Part shown: piece by piece, positions 1 through 6,955 of the stretch
Numbering within the stretch: position 1 is the first letter of the stretch
Layout: each line of letters opens with the position of its first letter
Source of the DNA: JAOUEA01 sp963762075
Lineage (GTDB): Bacteria > Actinomycetota > UBA4738 > HRBIN12
Reading direction: 5' to 3'
Length of the DNA stretch: 64,000 nt
Assembly (NCBI GenBank): GCA_963762075.1
Contig: CAVXJC010000006.1
Span: 372,001-436,000 of the forward strand
Translations under genes and position numbers: made by a program
Notes under the pieces: model-generated
Told to the model about the DNA's origin: nothing
The model's database searches: none
Seen by the model: the letters and a program-made list of their open reading frames with translations, nothing else

Positions 1-329
1 GCGGCGGTGGCCTCGCGAATCTCACCGACGGTGCAGGGCGGTCGACCGCCCCCGCCTTCTCCCCCGATGGCGCGACGATCGCGTTCGTGAACGACCGTAG
101 CGGAAGGCGCCAAGTCTGGCTCATGGATGCCGACGGCACCGATCACCGCCGCCTCACGAGGGATCAGGGCAAGCACAGTCACCCGTCGTGGTCCCCGAAC
201 GGCACCAGGCTCGTGTACGCGAGCACGGTCACCGGCCACAACCAGATCTTCAGGATCCGAGCCGACGGCCTCGGAGCGGTGAACGTCTCGAACAACGCCC
301 GCCTGGAAACGACCCCGACCTGGAGTTAG
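1..329 (+). CDS. TolB/PD40-type beta-propeller protein, C-terminal fragment
   Basis: The reading frame is open from base 3 and stops at 327-329, so about 108 C-terminal residues of a longer gene are present. It shows the PD40/TolB-like repeat signature: a blade with FSPDGATIAF, then QVWLMDADGTD followed by RRLT, then SWSPNGTRLVY. Such WD40-like propellers are usually exported and act as protein-interaction scaffolds or sit next to peptidase or kinase domains. Those other domains would lie outside the window, so the function is unknown. The next gene is on the opposite strand and converges on it. Confidence 0.8.
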   Translation, partial: GGGLANLTDGAGRSTAPAFSPDGATIAFVNDRSGRRQVWLMDADGTDHRRLTRDQGKHSHPSWSPNGTRLVYASTVTGHNQIFRIRADGLGAVNVSNNARLETTPTWS

Positions 330-365
330 GCGCGGACCACCGCCACGATATGGCCTCGGGCTGGC

Positions 366-863
366 TCAAGGCGCGGTGCGGCGGCGACTGAGCAGCTCTC
401 GCAAAGCCGGCAGGGCGGCTCGATCGCGTGGACGACCGGCGGCTTCCTTCGATCTGATCACGTCCGCCAGCGAAGCCACCGGCACCGAGAGCCCTCGCAC
501 GTCCATATCGGCCGCGTCGCGGGTCAGATCGTCGTAGCCGCTCGTGCCGCTCGGCTCGAACGTGAGGTCGAGGTCGCCGAGGTCGGTCTGCAGGTTCCAG
601 CTGCGCAACCTGGCGAGCGACTCCCCGGAGTGGTCGAACGGAACTCCATCGGGTTCGCCGGTGACCCGGATGCGCGCGCCAAGCTCCTCGAGCGCGGCCG
701 AGAGCCGCTCGAGGTTTCGCTTGGCCTCCTCTGGAACGACGTCGACGTCGGTGGTGACGTGCGGCGCTCCATGCAGCACCGCGGCGAGCCCTCCGATCAG
801 CACGTATCGCACGTCATGGGCGTCGAGCACCGCCAGGATCTCGTGCGGGCGGAACTCAGCCAT
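366..863 (-). CDS. Nucleotidyltransferase-fold protein (DUF6036/AbiEii-like), partner of an XRE regulator
   Basis: The protein has 165 residues, starting at ATG 863 (MAEFRPHEIL). The polymerase-beta nucleotidyltransferase signature is visible: a GG pair at residues 24-25 in YVLIGGLAAVL followed by the acidic D39-x-D41 in TTDVDVV. These coordinate the nucleotide and metal in the family. The C-terminal half has the VASLADVIRSKEAAGRPRD pattern common in small AbiEii/DUF6036-type proteins. It overlaps the upstream HTH gene by 8 bases, so the two are co-translated. The arrangement resembles type II or type IV toxin-antitoxin pairs in which the nucleotidyltransferase is the toxic or modifying partner. 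That role is inferred from gene order only. Confidence 0.8.
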   Translation of the reverse strand: MAEFRPHEILAVLDAHDVRYVLIGGLAAVLHGAPHVTTDVDVVPEEAKRNLERLSAALEELGARIRVTGEPDGVPFDHSGESLARLRSWNLQTDLGDLDLTFEPSGTSGYDDLTRDAADMDVRGLSVPVASLADVIRSKEAAGRPRDRAALPALRELLSRRRTAP

Positions 864-1191
864 CGGACTCCCCTCGCGCCGCCCGACCCTGCTGCAACAG
901 GTCGATGCCGGCCAGCATGCGGTCGAGGCGCTCGTCGGGAGTGAGCGCGTCGCCGCGCTCGACGAGCGTCCACGCATCCTCGTCGAGGGGGACGACATGG
1001 ATCTCGAGATCGAGCCCGCACGCGCGCACGAGCTGCACCGTTCGAGAGAACGACGCGTCGACATCGCCCCGCTCGATGCGCGCCACGAGTGACTGCGACA
1101 CGCCGGCGCGACGCGCCAGGGCGTCCTGTGTCAAGCCAGCGCGCCGCCTCGCCTCGACGATGAGCTGCCCAGCATCCACATGCGATAGCAT
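856..1191 (-). CDS. XRE-family helix-turn-helix regulator
   Basis: The protein has 111 residues from ATG 1191 (MLSHVDAGQL). Residues 8-60 form an XRE/Cro HTH: IVEARRRAGLTQDALARRAG, VSQSLVARIERGD. The remainder is a short charged tail. Longer in-frame starts exist upstream but add unconserved-looking sequence. It overlaps the downstream nucleotidyltransferase gene by 8 bases and probably represses this two-gene operon, as antitoxins of this layout usually do. The divergent methyltransferase gene starts within about 100 bases, so the shared gap is the likely operator region. The function assignment is family-level. Confidence 0.85.
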   Translation of the reverse strand: MLSHVDAGQLIVEARRRAGLTQDALARRAGVSQSLVARIERGDVDASFSRTVQLVRACGLDLEIHVVPLDEDAWTLVERGDALTPDERLDRMLAGIDLLQQGRAARGESDG

Positions 1192-1273
1192 ACGCGTGAA
1201 GCATCGACCGAATGCACCTCGTACATTAGATTCATGAGCCTTGCTCATCAGAGGGATCGGAAGGGAACGCTCC

Positions 1274-2035
1274 TTGCCGGACGAGCAGCCGCATCTGTAC
1301 ACCGACCTGGCGCCGTGGTTCCACCTGCTCACCGCGCCCCCTGACTACGAGCCGGGTGCGGCCCACGCACTCGCGGTGCTGACCGAGGCGATCGGAGAGG
1401 CGCCCGCAACCATCCTGGAGCTGGGCTCCGGCGGTGGGAACAATGCCTCGCACATGAAGGCGCGCGCCACGCTCACGCTGACGGACCTCTCCCCCGAGAT
1501 GTTGGCGCTGAGCCGCGCGATCAATCCAGAGTGCGAGCACATCGAGGGCGACATGCGAACGCTCCGCCTCGATGGGCGCACCTTCGACGCGGTCTTCGCG
1601 CACGACGCGATCAGCTACCTCACGACAGAAGCCGACCTGCGAGCGGCGTGCGAGACCGCGTTCCTGCACCTTCGTCCTGGCGGCGCCGCGCTGTTCGAGC
1701 CCGATCACGTGCGGGAGACGTACGCCGACGGCACCGACCACGGAGGCCATGACTCGGCCGACCCGAGCGATCCTCGCGCCCTTCGCTTCCTGCAATGGCG
1801 CACAGACCCCGACCCCACCGACACCTGGTACGTCGACGAGTTCGCGTATCTGCTGCGCGAGGCCGACGGCTCGACCCACGTCGCGACCGACCGGCACATG
1901 CTCGGCCTCTTTCCGCGAGCAACGTGGTTCGAGCTGCTCGCCGAGGTGGGATTCGTCGACGCCCGCTCCGTCGGCACCGGCTACGACGAAGAAGAGGTCG
2001 GCGCCGAGGGCTTCCTCGCTCGCAAGCCGGTCTGA
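1274..2035 (+). CDS. Class I SAM-dependent methyltransferase
   Basis: About 253 residues. The Rossmann motif I is ILELGSGGGNNASHM, followed by TLTDLSPEML (motif post I, the acidic residue that binds the ribose), EGDMRTLRLDGRTFDAVFAHDAISYL (motifs II/III) and LRPGGAALFEPDH. This is the layout of small-molecule methyltransferases; the substrate cannot be told. I chose TTG 1274 because AAGGGA lies 7-8 bases upstream. TTG 1241 is an alternative start, preceded by a TAGATT box 8 bases before it. The gene diverges from the HTH/nucleotidyltransferase pair. Confidence 0.85.
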   Translation: MPDEQPHLYTDLAPWFHLLTAPPDYEPGAAHALAVLTEAIGEAPATILELGSGGGNNASHMKARATLTLTDLSPEMLALSRAINPECEHIEGDMRTLRLDGRTFDAVFAHDAISYLTTEADLRAACETAFLHLRPGGAALFEPDHVRETYADGTDHGGHDSADPSDPRALRFLQWRTDPDPTDTWYVDEFAYLLREADGSTHVATDRHMLGLFPRATWFELLAEVGFVDARSVGTGYDEEEVGAEGFLARKPV

Positions 2036-2069
2036 CCCGGCGACCACAACGGCCGTGGGTTCCCCGAGG

Positions 2070-2082
2070 TAGGCTCGACGAC
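2070..2082 (+). promoter_or_regulatory. Leaderless-type -10 box for the MoaD-like gene
   Basis: TAGGCT at 2070-2075 fits the actinobacterial -10 consensus TANNNT and lies exactly 7 nt before ATG 2083. This places the transcription start at or next to the start codon. No Shine-Dalgarno sequence precedes this ATG. Confidence 0.5.
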
Positions 2083-2343
2083 ATGGCGGTGGTGACACTA
2101 CGAGCGCCCTTGTCGCAACGTGCCGGGGGCACGGCCGAGCATGACCTTCCCGGCGAGACCGTCGGCGAGGTGCTCCGCGAGCTGGAACGGCGCCATCCGC
2201 CGATCGTCGGGTGGATCCTCGACGAGCACGGCCGGATCCGCGCGCACGTGAACGTGTTCGTGAACGGTGAACGCATCAAGGAGGACGTGCCGGTCGCATC
2301 CGCCGACGTATTGCACGTCCTCCCCTCGATCTCGGGAGGATGA
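2083..2343 (+). CDS. MoaD/ThiS-family ubiquitin-like protein
   Basis: The protein has 86 residues and ends in SISGG; the C-terminal Gly-Gly is the hallmark of MoaD/ThiS sulfur carriers. Beta-grasp features are visible: an ETVGEVLRELERRHPP helix, then VNVFVNGERI and a DVLHVLPSISGG strand. In the family the terminal glycine is adenylated and thiocarboxylated for molybdopterin, thiamine or cysteine synthesis. No molybdenum cofactor gene is nearby, so the acceptor pathway is open. The stop lies 4 bases before the next start, and its last codons supply the GGGAGGA ribosome site of the following propeller gene. The two genes therefore look like an operon. Confidence 0.85.
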   Translation: MAVVTLRAPLSQRAGGTAEHDLPGETVGEVLRELERRHPPIVGWILDEHGRIRAHVNVFVNGERIKEDVPVASADVLHVLPSISGG

Positions 2344-2347
2344 ACGC

Positions 2348-3419
2348 ATGACCGAACTGTTGGTCGGGACCAAGAAGGGACTGTTCGTGCTGCGGGGCGA
2401 CCCTTCCGCGGGCGAGCCGTTCGAGATCGCGACGCGCGCGTTCGCGGGCGATGTCGTGGAGTTCGCGATCCGCGACCCGCGCACCGGACGCTACTTCGCG
2501 AGCCAGACCTCGGGCTTCTACGGCCCGCGCCTCATGTACACCGACGATCCCACCGGCGACTGGATCCAGGCGAACGGCCCCGCCTTCCCCGAGGGCGGCG
2601 ACGCGACCCTCGAACGGATCTGGATGATCGAACCCGGTGAGACCGACGGCCTGCTCTACGCCGGCGTCGCGCCCGCCGCGCTGTTCATCTCGACCGACGA
2701 CGGTGAGTCGTGGTCGCTCAACGAGCCCCTCTGGAAGGAGCACCAAGCCGGCGACTGGCAACCCGGCGCCGGTGGGCTCGCGCTGCACTCCATCTGTCCA
2801 TGGCCGGGTGACCCCCAACGGCTCGCCGTCGGCGTGAGCGCAGCCGGCGTGTGGATCACCGACGACGCCGGGCAGTCCTGGCGCTCGGGGTTCACGGGCA
2901 TGGTGCCCGAATACATGCCCGAGGAAGCCCGCGAAGGCACGAACGCGCTCTGCGTGCACAACATGCACCGGGCGCCGACGCGGCCAGAGCGGCTGTTCAT
3001 GCAGTTCCACGGCAACGTCTACCGGAGCGACGACGAGGGGTCGAGCTGGAACGAGATCCAGGGCGGGACTGCCGAGTGGCTTCGGATTCCCACTCGTGGT
3101 CGATCCGGCCGACGCCGACAACGCGTACGTGATCCCGCTGGTCGGAGCCGAGGATCGTGTGACTCCCGACGCTCAGGTGCGTGTGTACGAGACGAGGGAT
3201 GCCGGCTCGACGTGGAGCGCTCACGGCGAGGGCCTGCCGGAGAGCGAGGCCTACCTGACCGTGCTACGCCAGGCGTTCGGCGCCGCCGGCGAGGGTTCCG
3301 CACTCGAGCTCTACTTCGGCGCCACGAGCGGCGATGTCTTCGGCTCCGCCGACGCAGGCGCGTCATGGTTCCAGGTGCACGAACGTCTTGCCCCCGTCAC
3401 GAGCGTCCGGGCCGCCTGA
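2348..3419 (+). CDS. Asp-box (BNR) beta-propeller protein, interrupted by a +1 frameshift
   Basis: Five Asp-box repeats (SxDxGxxW type) are visible: STDDGESWS, TDDAGQSWR, SDDEGSSWN, TRDAGSTWS and SADAGASWF. This identifies a sialidase-like/photosystem-assembly-type propeller, annotated in relatives as an exo-alpha-sialidase or glycosyl hydrolase, often with no proven activity. The first three repeats are read from ATG 2348 (ribosome site GGGAGGA) and the last two in another frame ending at 3419. Removing one G from the GGG at about 3065 restores GLPSGFGFPLVVDP, the expected linker. The change is either an assembly error or a real disruption. Confidence 0.8.
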
Positions 3420-3509
3420 TCGCCGCGGATGTGCTCATGATGAGTTGCGAGATTGTTGCGATCCGGTTCGCCGAGTTTCGAGAGCCCCCTGCTCGGCAAA
3501 GTACCCATC

Positions 3510-3683
3510 ATGGACCGAGCACAGGTGCTCACGGAGATACTCGACGCCACGACCCCGAATGACACGTCGACGGCGATCTTCGACGCGCGTGAGTGGTTGG
3601 CGGATCACCCCGATGACCAGAAGGTGTGGTCAGCGATGGCGGATCTCATAGAGGTCGAGCGCCAATCCGTGAGCCACGCCTAG
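3510..3683 (+). CDS. Small hypothetical protein
   Basis: A 57-residue acidic reading frame from ATG 3510 (MDRAQVLTEILDATTPN), predicted mostly helical, with no recognised motif. No convincing ribosome site or promoter precedes it. The codon third positions look coding, but the size makes it uncertain. The downstream stretch 3684-3868 holds nothing I recognise. Confidence 0.35.
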   Translation: MDRAQVLTEILDATTPNDTSTAIFDAREWLADHPDDQKVWSAMADLIEVERQSVSHA

Positions 3684-3868
3684 CGGCGGAATCCGAACCA
3701 GACGTGGCCCGGGGTCGTTCGTTCGCGGCGATCCGAATGTGCAACGCGTGTTCGCGATCACCAAGGTGGAGGAGCGCCTGGACTGGATCGACGCACCCGG
3801 ATAGTCATCGCTCTCGTCCCGTGGCGGCAGGTCATTCCCGGCCTCCCAGGCGTGTCACACCCTCGGGC

Positions 3869-3881
3869 TAAGGTTCGATGC
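3869..3881 (+). promoter_or_regulatory. Leaderless-type -10 box for the 84-residue protein
   Basis: TAAGGT at 3869-3874 lies 7 nt upstream of ATG 3882, the spacing expected if transcription starts at the start codon. No Shine-Dalgarno motif is present. Confidence 0.5.
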
Positions 3882-4136
3882 ATGGCACAGGTCATCTCGC
3901 TCGACGACTACCGCACCCGGCGTAAGGGTCCGCTCGCGATGGCGATCGAGCGACTCGACCGAGCCGTCGCTCGCCTCGATCCGCTCGTGAACGACCGCAC
4001 CGGCATGCTCGCACCTTCGGTCGAGCGGGAGCTCGCCGTGATCGCTCGTGATGTGGGTGCAGCGCGCCCGCTCCAGGCTGCGATCCGCGCGGAGCGCTTG
4101 GCCGATCTGCTCGAGCACCCCGCCGCCTCGGGGTGA
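3882..4136 (+). CDS. Small hypothetical helical protein
   Basis: 84 residues beginning MAQVISLDDYRTRRKGPL. The VISLDDYR-R opening is common in small actinobacterial proteins of unknown function. The rest is a helical, charged sequence with no membrane segment. ATG 3882 is favoured by the leaderless -10 box 7 nt upstream. It stands alone, followed by a 227-base convergent gap that contains the structured element at 4171-4303. Confidence 0.6.
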   Translation: MAQVISLDDYRTRRKGPLAMAIERLDRAVARLDPLVNDRTGMLAPSVERELAVIARDVGAARPLQAAIRAERLADLLEHPAASG

Positions 4137-4170
4137 CCACCTGGGCGCCAGACCCCGCCAGACCCGGTGA

Positions 4171-4303
4171 CCCCGCGCATAGCGCGAGGGGAGCAGGTAT
4201 CAAGCGTCTCGTCCGCACGTGCTCGGGCGCCGGCGGCGAAGCCCCCGGGGCCTGAGCATGCCTCCCGCGGCATGACTCGCGCGTGGGTTCTGCTCCCCTC
4301 GCG
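4171..4303. ncRNA. Candidate structured RNA in a convergent gap (6S-like overall fold)
   Basis: A perfect 14-base inverted repeat (4183-4196 with 4290-4303) closes about 93 bases. Inside it, TGCTCGGGC pairs with GCCTGAGCA (one G-U) around a GGC-GAA-GCC tip, and a small hairpin ATGCC-loop-GGCAT lies on the 3' side of a large unpaired region. A closing stem, a wide bubble and an apical arm are the general shape of 6S RNA. The left arm could instead pair with CCCCGCGC at 4171-4178. The two flanking genes converge here, so a leader riboswitch is unlikely. The strand cannot be decided, and no family is recognised from primary sequence. Confidence 0.35.
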
Positions 4304-4363
4304 GGTACCTCTCGGCACCCGTCATGACGCTACACCCGCTCGAAGGAACGGCGCAAACGCCGA

Positions 4364-5164
4364 TCAACTCTCGCTGCGGTGCGTGCGCGATCGCAGCACC
4401 ACCCAGACCAACACGAGCGCTACCGCTGCCGCCCCCACGGCTGCCGCGATCGACGGCTTCGGGGGAGGCACGGCCTTCGCGATGCGAGTGCGCAATCGAA
4501 CCGGTCGCCGGAAGTCTCGCACCTGCCACCCGCGCTCTTCCGCTTCGCGGCGAAGGTCTCGATCGGGATTCACCGCCACCGGGTGCCCGACCACCGAGAG
4601 CATCGGCAGGTCGGTGATCGAGTCGCTGTAGGCGTACGAGCCGTCGAGGTCGATGCCGATGCGTTCGGCGAGCCCCTCGATCGCCTCGGCCTTCTGCTCG
4701 CCGTAGGCGTAGAACGCGAGCGCTCCCGTGTACCTGCCATCGCTGTCGATCTCAGCTCGCGTGGCGACGACGCCGCTCGCCCCGAAGTGCTGGCTGAGTG
4801 GGCGCACGACCTCCTCGGGTGAACTCGACACGACGTAGATCCGCCGGCCTTCGCTCCGGTGCAACGCCATGAGGTCGAGGGCCTCTTGATACACGTACGG
4901 ATCGATCACGTCGAAGATGACCTCGCGCACGAGTGTCTCGACCTGGCCCTGGCTCCAGCCCTTCGTGAGCGAGAGCATGCCTTCCTTGAGGCGCTCCATC
5001 TTGTCCTCGTCGGCCCCCACGAGCAGGTAGACGAGCTGGGCGTACGCGCCGCGCAACAGCTGCGAGCGCGAGACCATGCCTGCCCGGTAGAGCGGGCGCG
5101 ACAGCGCGAGCGATGACGACCGGGAGATGATCGTCTTGTCGAGGTCGAAGAATGCAGCTTGCAT
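4364..5164 (-). CDS. HAD-IB family hydrolase (SerB-like) with a C-terminal membrane anchor
   Basis: About 266 residues. HAD motif I is FFDLDKT near the N-terminus (the first Asp is the nucleophile), motif II is YVVSSSPEEVV, and motif III is YSDSITDLPML, as in phosphoserine phosphatase-like enzymes of subclass IB. The C-terminal 45 residues contain a hydrophobic helix (AAAVGAAAVALVLVWVVL) and a basic tail, so it is probably membrane-anchored. ATG 5164 (MQAAFFDLDKT) has GGGAA six bases upstream; ATG 5176 and GTG 5191 are alternatives. The substrate is unknown; relatives act on phosphoserine or lipid phosphates. A CGGCG-CAAA-CGCCG hairpin lies just past the stop at 4350-4363. Confidence 0.88.
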   Translation of the reverse strand: MQAAFFDLDKTIISRSSSLALSRPLYRAGMVSRSQLLRGAYAQLVYLLVGADEDKMERLKEGMLSLTKGWSQGQVETLVREVIFDVIDPYVYQEALDLMALHRSEGRRIYVVSSSPEEVVRPLSQHFGASGVVATRAEIDSDGRYTGALAFYAYGEQKAEAIEGLAERIGIDLDGSYAYSDSITDLPMLSVVGHPVAVNPDRDLRREAEERGWQVRDFRRPVRLRTRIAKAVPPPKPSIAAAVGAAAVALVLVWVVLRSRTHRSES

Positions 5165-5219
5165 CGTGGTTCCCATCGTACGTTCGGTCACCGACTTGAC
5201 CCGAAGACCGCTGACCGGC

Positions 5220-5765
5220 TCAGCGGCGACCCTTGCCGATCGCCGCGCGGTAGGAACCGAGCCACGCCAGCTCCGCCTCGGCCATCGCTTCCTGGTGATG
5301 CAGCATCGCGATCGACATCACCCGGCCGGTATCGCGATCCGAGGCTGTGCGCCCGAGCTCGGTCCGCACCGCCTCCAGCAGATCGCTGACCGCCCGCTCG
5401 CGAGCGTCGGCGGCTTCCCGGGCCACCGCGACCGGCACCACGTGCCCGAAGCCGAGCGCGACCCCCGCCGACGAGTCGAACGGCACGAGCTCCCCCGCCA
5501 TCTGCGCCACGCCCGCTGCCAGGTGATCGCGCCCGCGCTTCGTGATGCGGAAGACGCGCCGGTCCGGCCCCTCACGGCCTTCCTGGGCCTTGCCGGCGAC
5601 CGCTCCGTCGCGCTCGAGGCGCTTCAGCACCTGGTACACCGATGCCCTGCTGAGCTCGGTCCAGAACCCCATGCTGCGCTCCCGGAACCGTTCGATCAGG
5701 TCGTACCCGTGCATCGGGTCCTCGGCCAGCAAGCCGAGCACCACGACCTCCACCTTCGTCGCCAT
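5220..5765 (-). CDS. PadR-family transcriptional regulator
   Basis: 181 residues. The N-terminal winged helix is typical: VVLGLLAEDPMHGYDLIERF, SRASVYQVLKRLERDGAV, GPDRRVFRITKRGRDHL. The C-terminal half is the longer helical dimerisation domain of Vir-class (PF10400) PadR proteins. These act as ligand-responsive repressors, often of transporters. It is immediately followed upstream by a 19-base palindrome (5778-5796) that is a natural candidate for its own operator, and it diverges from the tRNA-Sec gene. Confidence 0.92.
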   Translation of the reverse strand: MATKVEVVVLGLLAEDPMHGYDLIERFRERSMGFWTELSRASVYQVLKRLERDGAVAGKAQEGREGPDRRVFRITKRGRDHLAAGVAQMAGELVPFDSSAGVALGFGHVVPVAVAREAADARERAVSDLLEAVRTELGRTASDRDTGRVMSIAMLHHQEAMAEAELAWLGSYRAAIGKGRR

Positions 5766-5777
5766 CGCACATCGCTC

Positions 5778-5796
5778 CTAGTCTGAGTTGGACTAG
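5778..5796. promoter_or_regulatory. Palindrome CTAGTC-N7-GACTAG between padR and tRNA-Sec
   Basis: A perfect 6-7-6 inverted repeat lies 12 bases upstream of the PadR start. The same arrangement recurs at 42575-42593 (perfect) and 57338-57356 (one mismatch). TAGTCT on the plus strand and TAGTCC on the minus strand also resemble -10 boxes, so it may be either an operator or two back-to-back promoter elements serving tRNA-Sec and padR. Confidence 0.5.
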
Positions 5797-5840
5797 CCGA
5801 CCCTACCCTACCGGGGTCACTCACCCGGTAGCCTGGCGGC

Positions 5841-5932
5841 GGAGGCGTCAGGGTTCCTGGTGGGCCCCGCGGTCTTCAAAACCGTTCGAGGGGGCGCAAG
5901 CTCCCTGGCGGGTTCGATTCCCGTCCGCCTCC
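5841..5932 (+). tRNA. selC: tRNA-Sec (anticodon UCA)
   Basis: About 92 bases with a long extra arm. The acceptor GGAGGCG pairs with CGCCTCC at the 3' end. The anticodon stem CGGT/ACCG encloses the loop CTTCAAA with TCA at 5876-5878. The variable arm is AGGGGGC-GCAA-GCTCCCT, and the T arm is CGGG-TTCGATT-CCCG. The length, UCA anticodon and long variable arm are those of selenocysteine tRNA. No selA, selB or selD and no clear selenoprotein lies in this window. The next bases after the 3' end run into a truncated RibD-like remnant. Confidence 0.93.
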
Positions 5933-6012
5933 GCGTGGAGAAAACAGGGAGAGATCGTGGAGTCCGAAAGGCTCAGCGTTTCCTGCCCGGCCTTGCCTTC
6001 AGATCGGGGCGG

Positions 6013-6148
6013 AGGTCTCGCTGCGTCCGGCTGCCGGTCGAGCCAGGCGAGATACTCGGGTCCTTCCAGTCCCCCGCCATCCGGGCCAGCCCTCCGGGGC
6101 CCCGTAGCCGTCCAATGAGGTGATGAAGTCCACGAGCAGTTCCTGAAT
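6013..6148 (-). pseudogene. Remnant of a RibD C-terminal/DHFR-family gene
   Basis: Read on the minus strand, a good ribosome site (GAGGAGGA, 6151-6158) precedes an ATT where the start codon should be. Then comes QELLVDFITSLDGYG, the usual N-terminus of DHFR-family proteins, and after a one-base shift GLEGPEYLAWLDRQP. Homology stops near 6013, so only about 45 residues of a roughly 190-residue protein survive. It lies about 80 bases from the 3' end of tRNA-Sec and next to two intact relatives, and looks like decay of a third tandem copy. Confidence 0.7.
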
Positions 6149-6228
6149 GGTCCTCCTCGTGCGTCTAGTGGGTCATCGAGGATGGTCCGGTTCACGCCGT
6201 CGGTGTGACGAGTGAGCGCTCGAGCGGC

Positions 6229-6873
6229 TCACGCCGCCCGCGTGAACGTCACATGGGTCACTCCGCAGGGCGACGAGGCGGCCTCGAGCTGAAAGTCCTT
6301 CTCGAGGCCCTCCAGCCCCTCCCACAGGCGCGCGCCTCGGCCGAGCAGGATCGGCACCACCACGATGTGCATGTGGTCCACAAGCCCCGCAGCGAGGAAG
6401 TCACGGATCACGGTGGCGCCTCCACCGATGCGCACGTCCTGCCCGTCCGCAGCTTCCCGAGCGGTCGCGATCGCCTCGGCGGGCGACACGTCGAGGAAGT
6501 GGAACGTCGTCCCGCCCTCCATCTCAATCGACGGGCGCGGGTGATGGGTGAGGACGAAGACCGGTGTGTGGAACGGCGGGTCGGGACCCCACCAGCCCTT
6601 CCACTCCGGGTCCTCATGCCATCCGGGGTAGCCGAACTTCCCGGCACCCATGATCTCGGCGCCGACTCCGGGGGCGTGCAGCCGCGCGAAGGCGTCGTCG
6701 AGGCCGCGGTTGCCGCCGGGCTCGCCGACCATCTCGCGCCACCACCGGGTCGTGAACATCCATTCGTGCAGCCTTTCGCCGGCGTGGCCGAACGGTGCGT
6801 CGTGGCTCTGAGGTTCGCCGCTGCCGAAGCCGTCGAGCGAGATCGAGAAATTGTGGACGCGAGCGAGTGACAC
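6229..6873 (-). CDS. RibD C-terminal/dihydrofolate reductase-family protein
   Basis: 214 residues. It starts VHNFSISLDGF, the family N-terminal strand, and contains IMGAGKFGYPGW, HHPRPSIEMEGGTTFHF and the nucleotide-binding RIGGGATVIRDFLAAGLVDHMHIVVVPILLGRGARLW. These are hallmarks of the NADPH-dependent RibD-C/YyaP fold. The true substrate of these stand-alone proteins is not known. GTG 6873 has a strong AAGGAGG eight bases upstream. It is the middle of three tandem relatives on this strand. Confidence 0.92.
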   Translation of the reverse strand: MSLARVHNFSISLDGFGSGEPQSHDAPFGHAGERLHEWMFTTRWWREMVGEPGGNRGLDDAFARLHAPGVGAEIMGAGKFGYPGWHEDPEWKGWWGPDPPFHTPVFVLTHHPRPSIEMEGGTTFHFLDVSPAEAIATAREAADGQDVRIGGGATVIRDFLAAGLVDHMHIVVVPILLGRGARLWEGLEGLEKDFQLEAASSPCGVTHVTFTRAA

Positions 6874-6955
6874 GGCTGACCTCCTTCAGGAATCGCGGTT
6901 CAACTTCATTGACGTTGCCTCGGGATGTCGACTCTCCCTGACCCCGGCGCCCATG

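Noticed and set aside
366..1092. Long overlapping frames on the opposite strand and in other frames across the nucleotidyltransferase and HTH genes
   Set aside because: Arg/Ser/Pro-rich shadow translations typical of high-G+C DNA; the real pair has recognisable motifs.
4171..4303. Structured gap as SRP RNA, tmRNA or a cis riboswitch
   Set aside because: No GGAA apical loop or other SRP core, far too short for tmRNA, and no gene downstream on either strand for a riboswitch to control.
5841..6228. Integration site of a mobile element at the tRNA-Sec 3' end
   Set aside because: No integrase, no direct repeat of the tRNA end and no foreign-looking genes nearby; only a decayed relative of the neighbouring genes.
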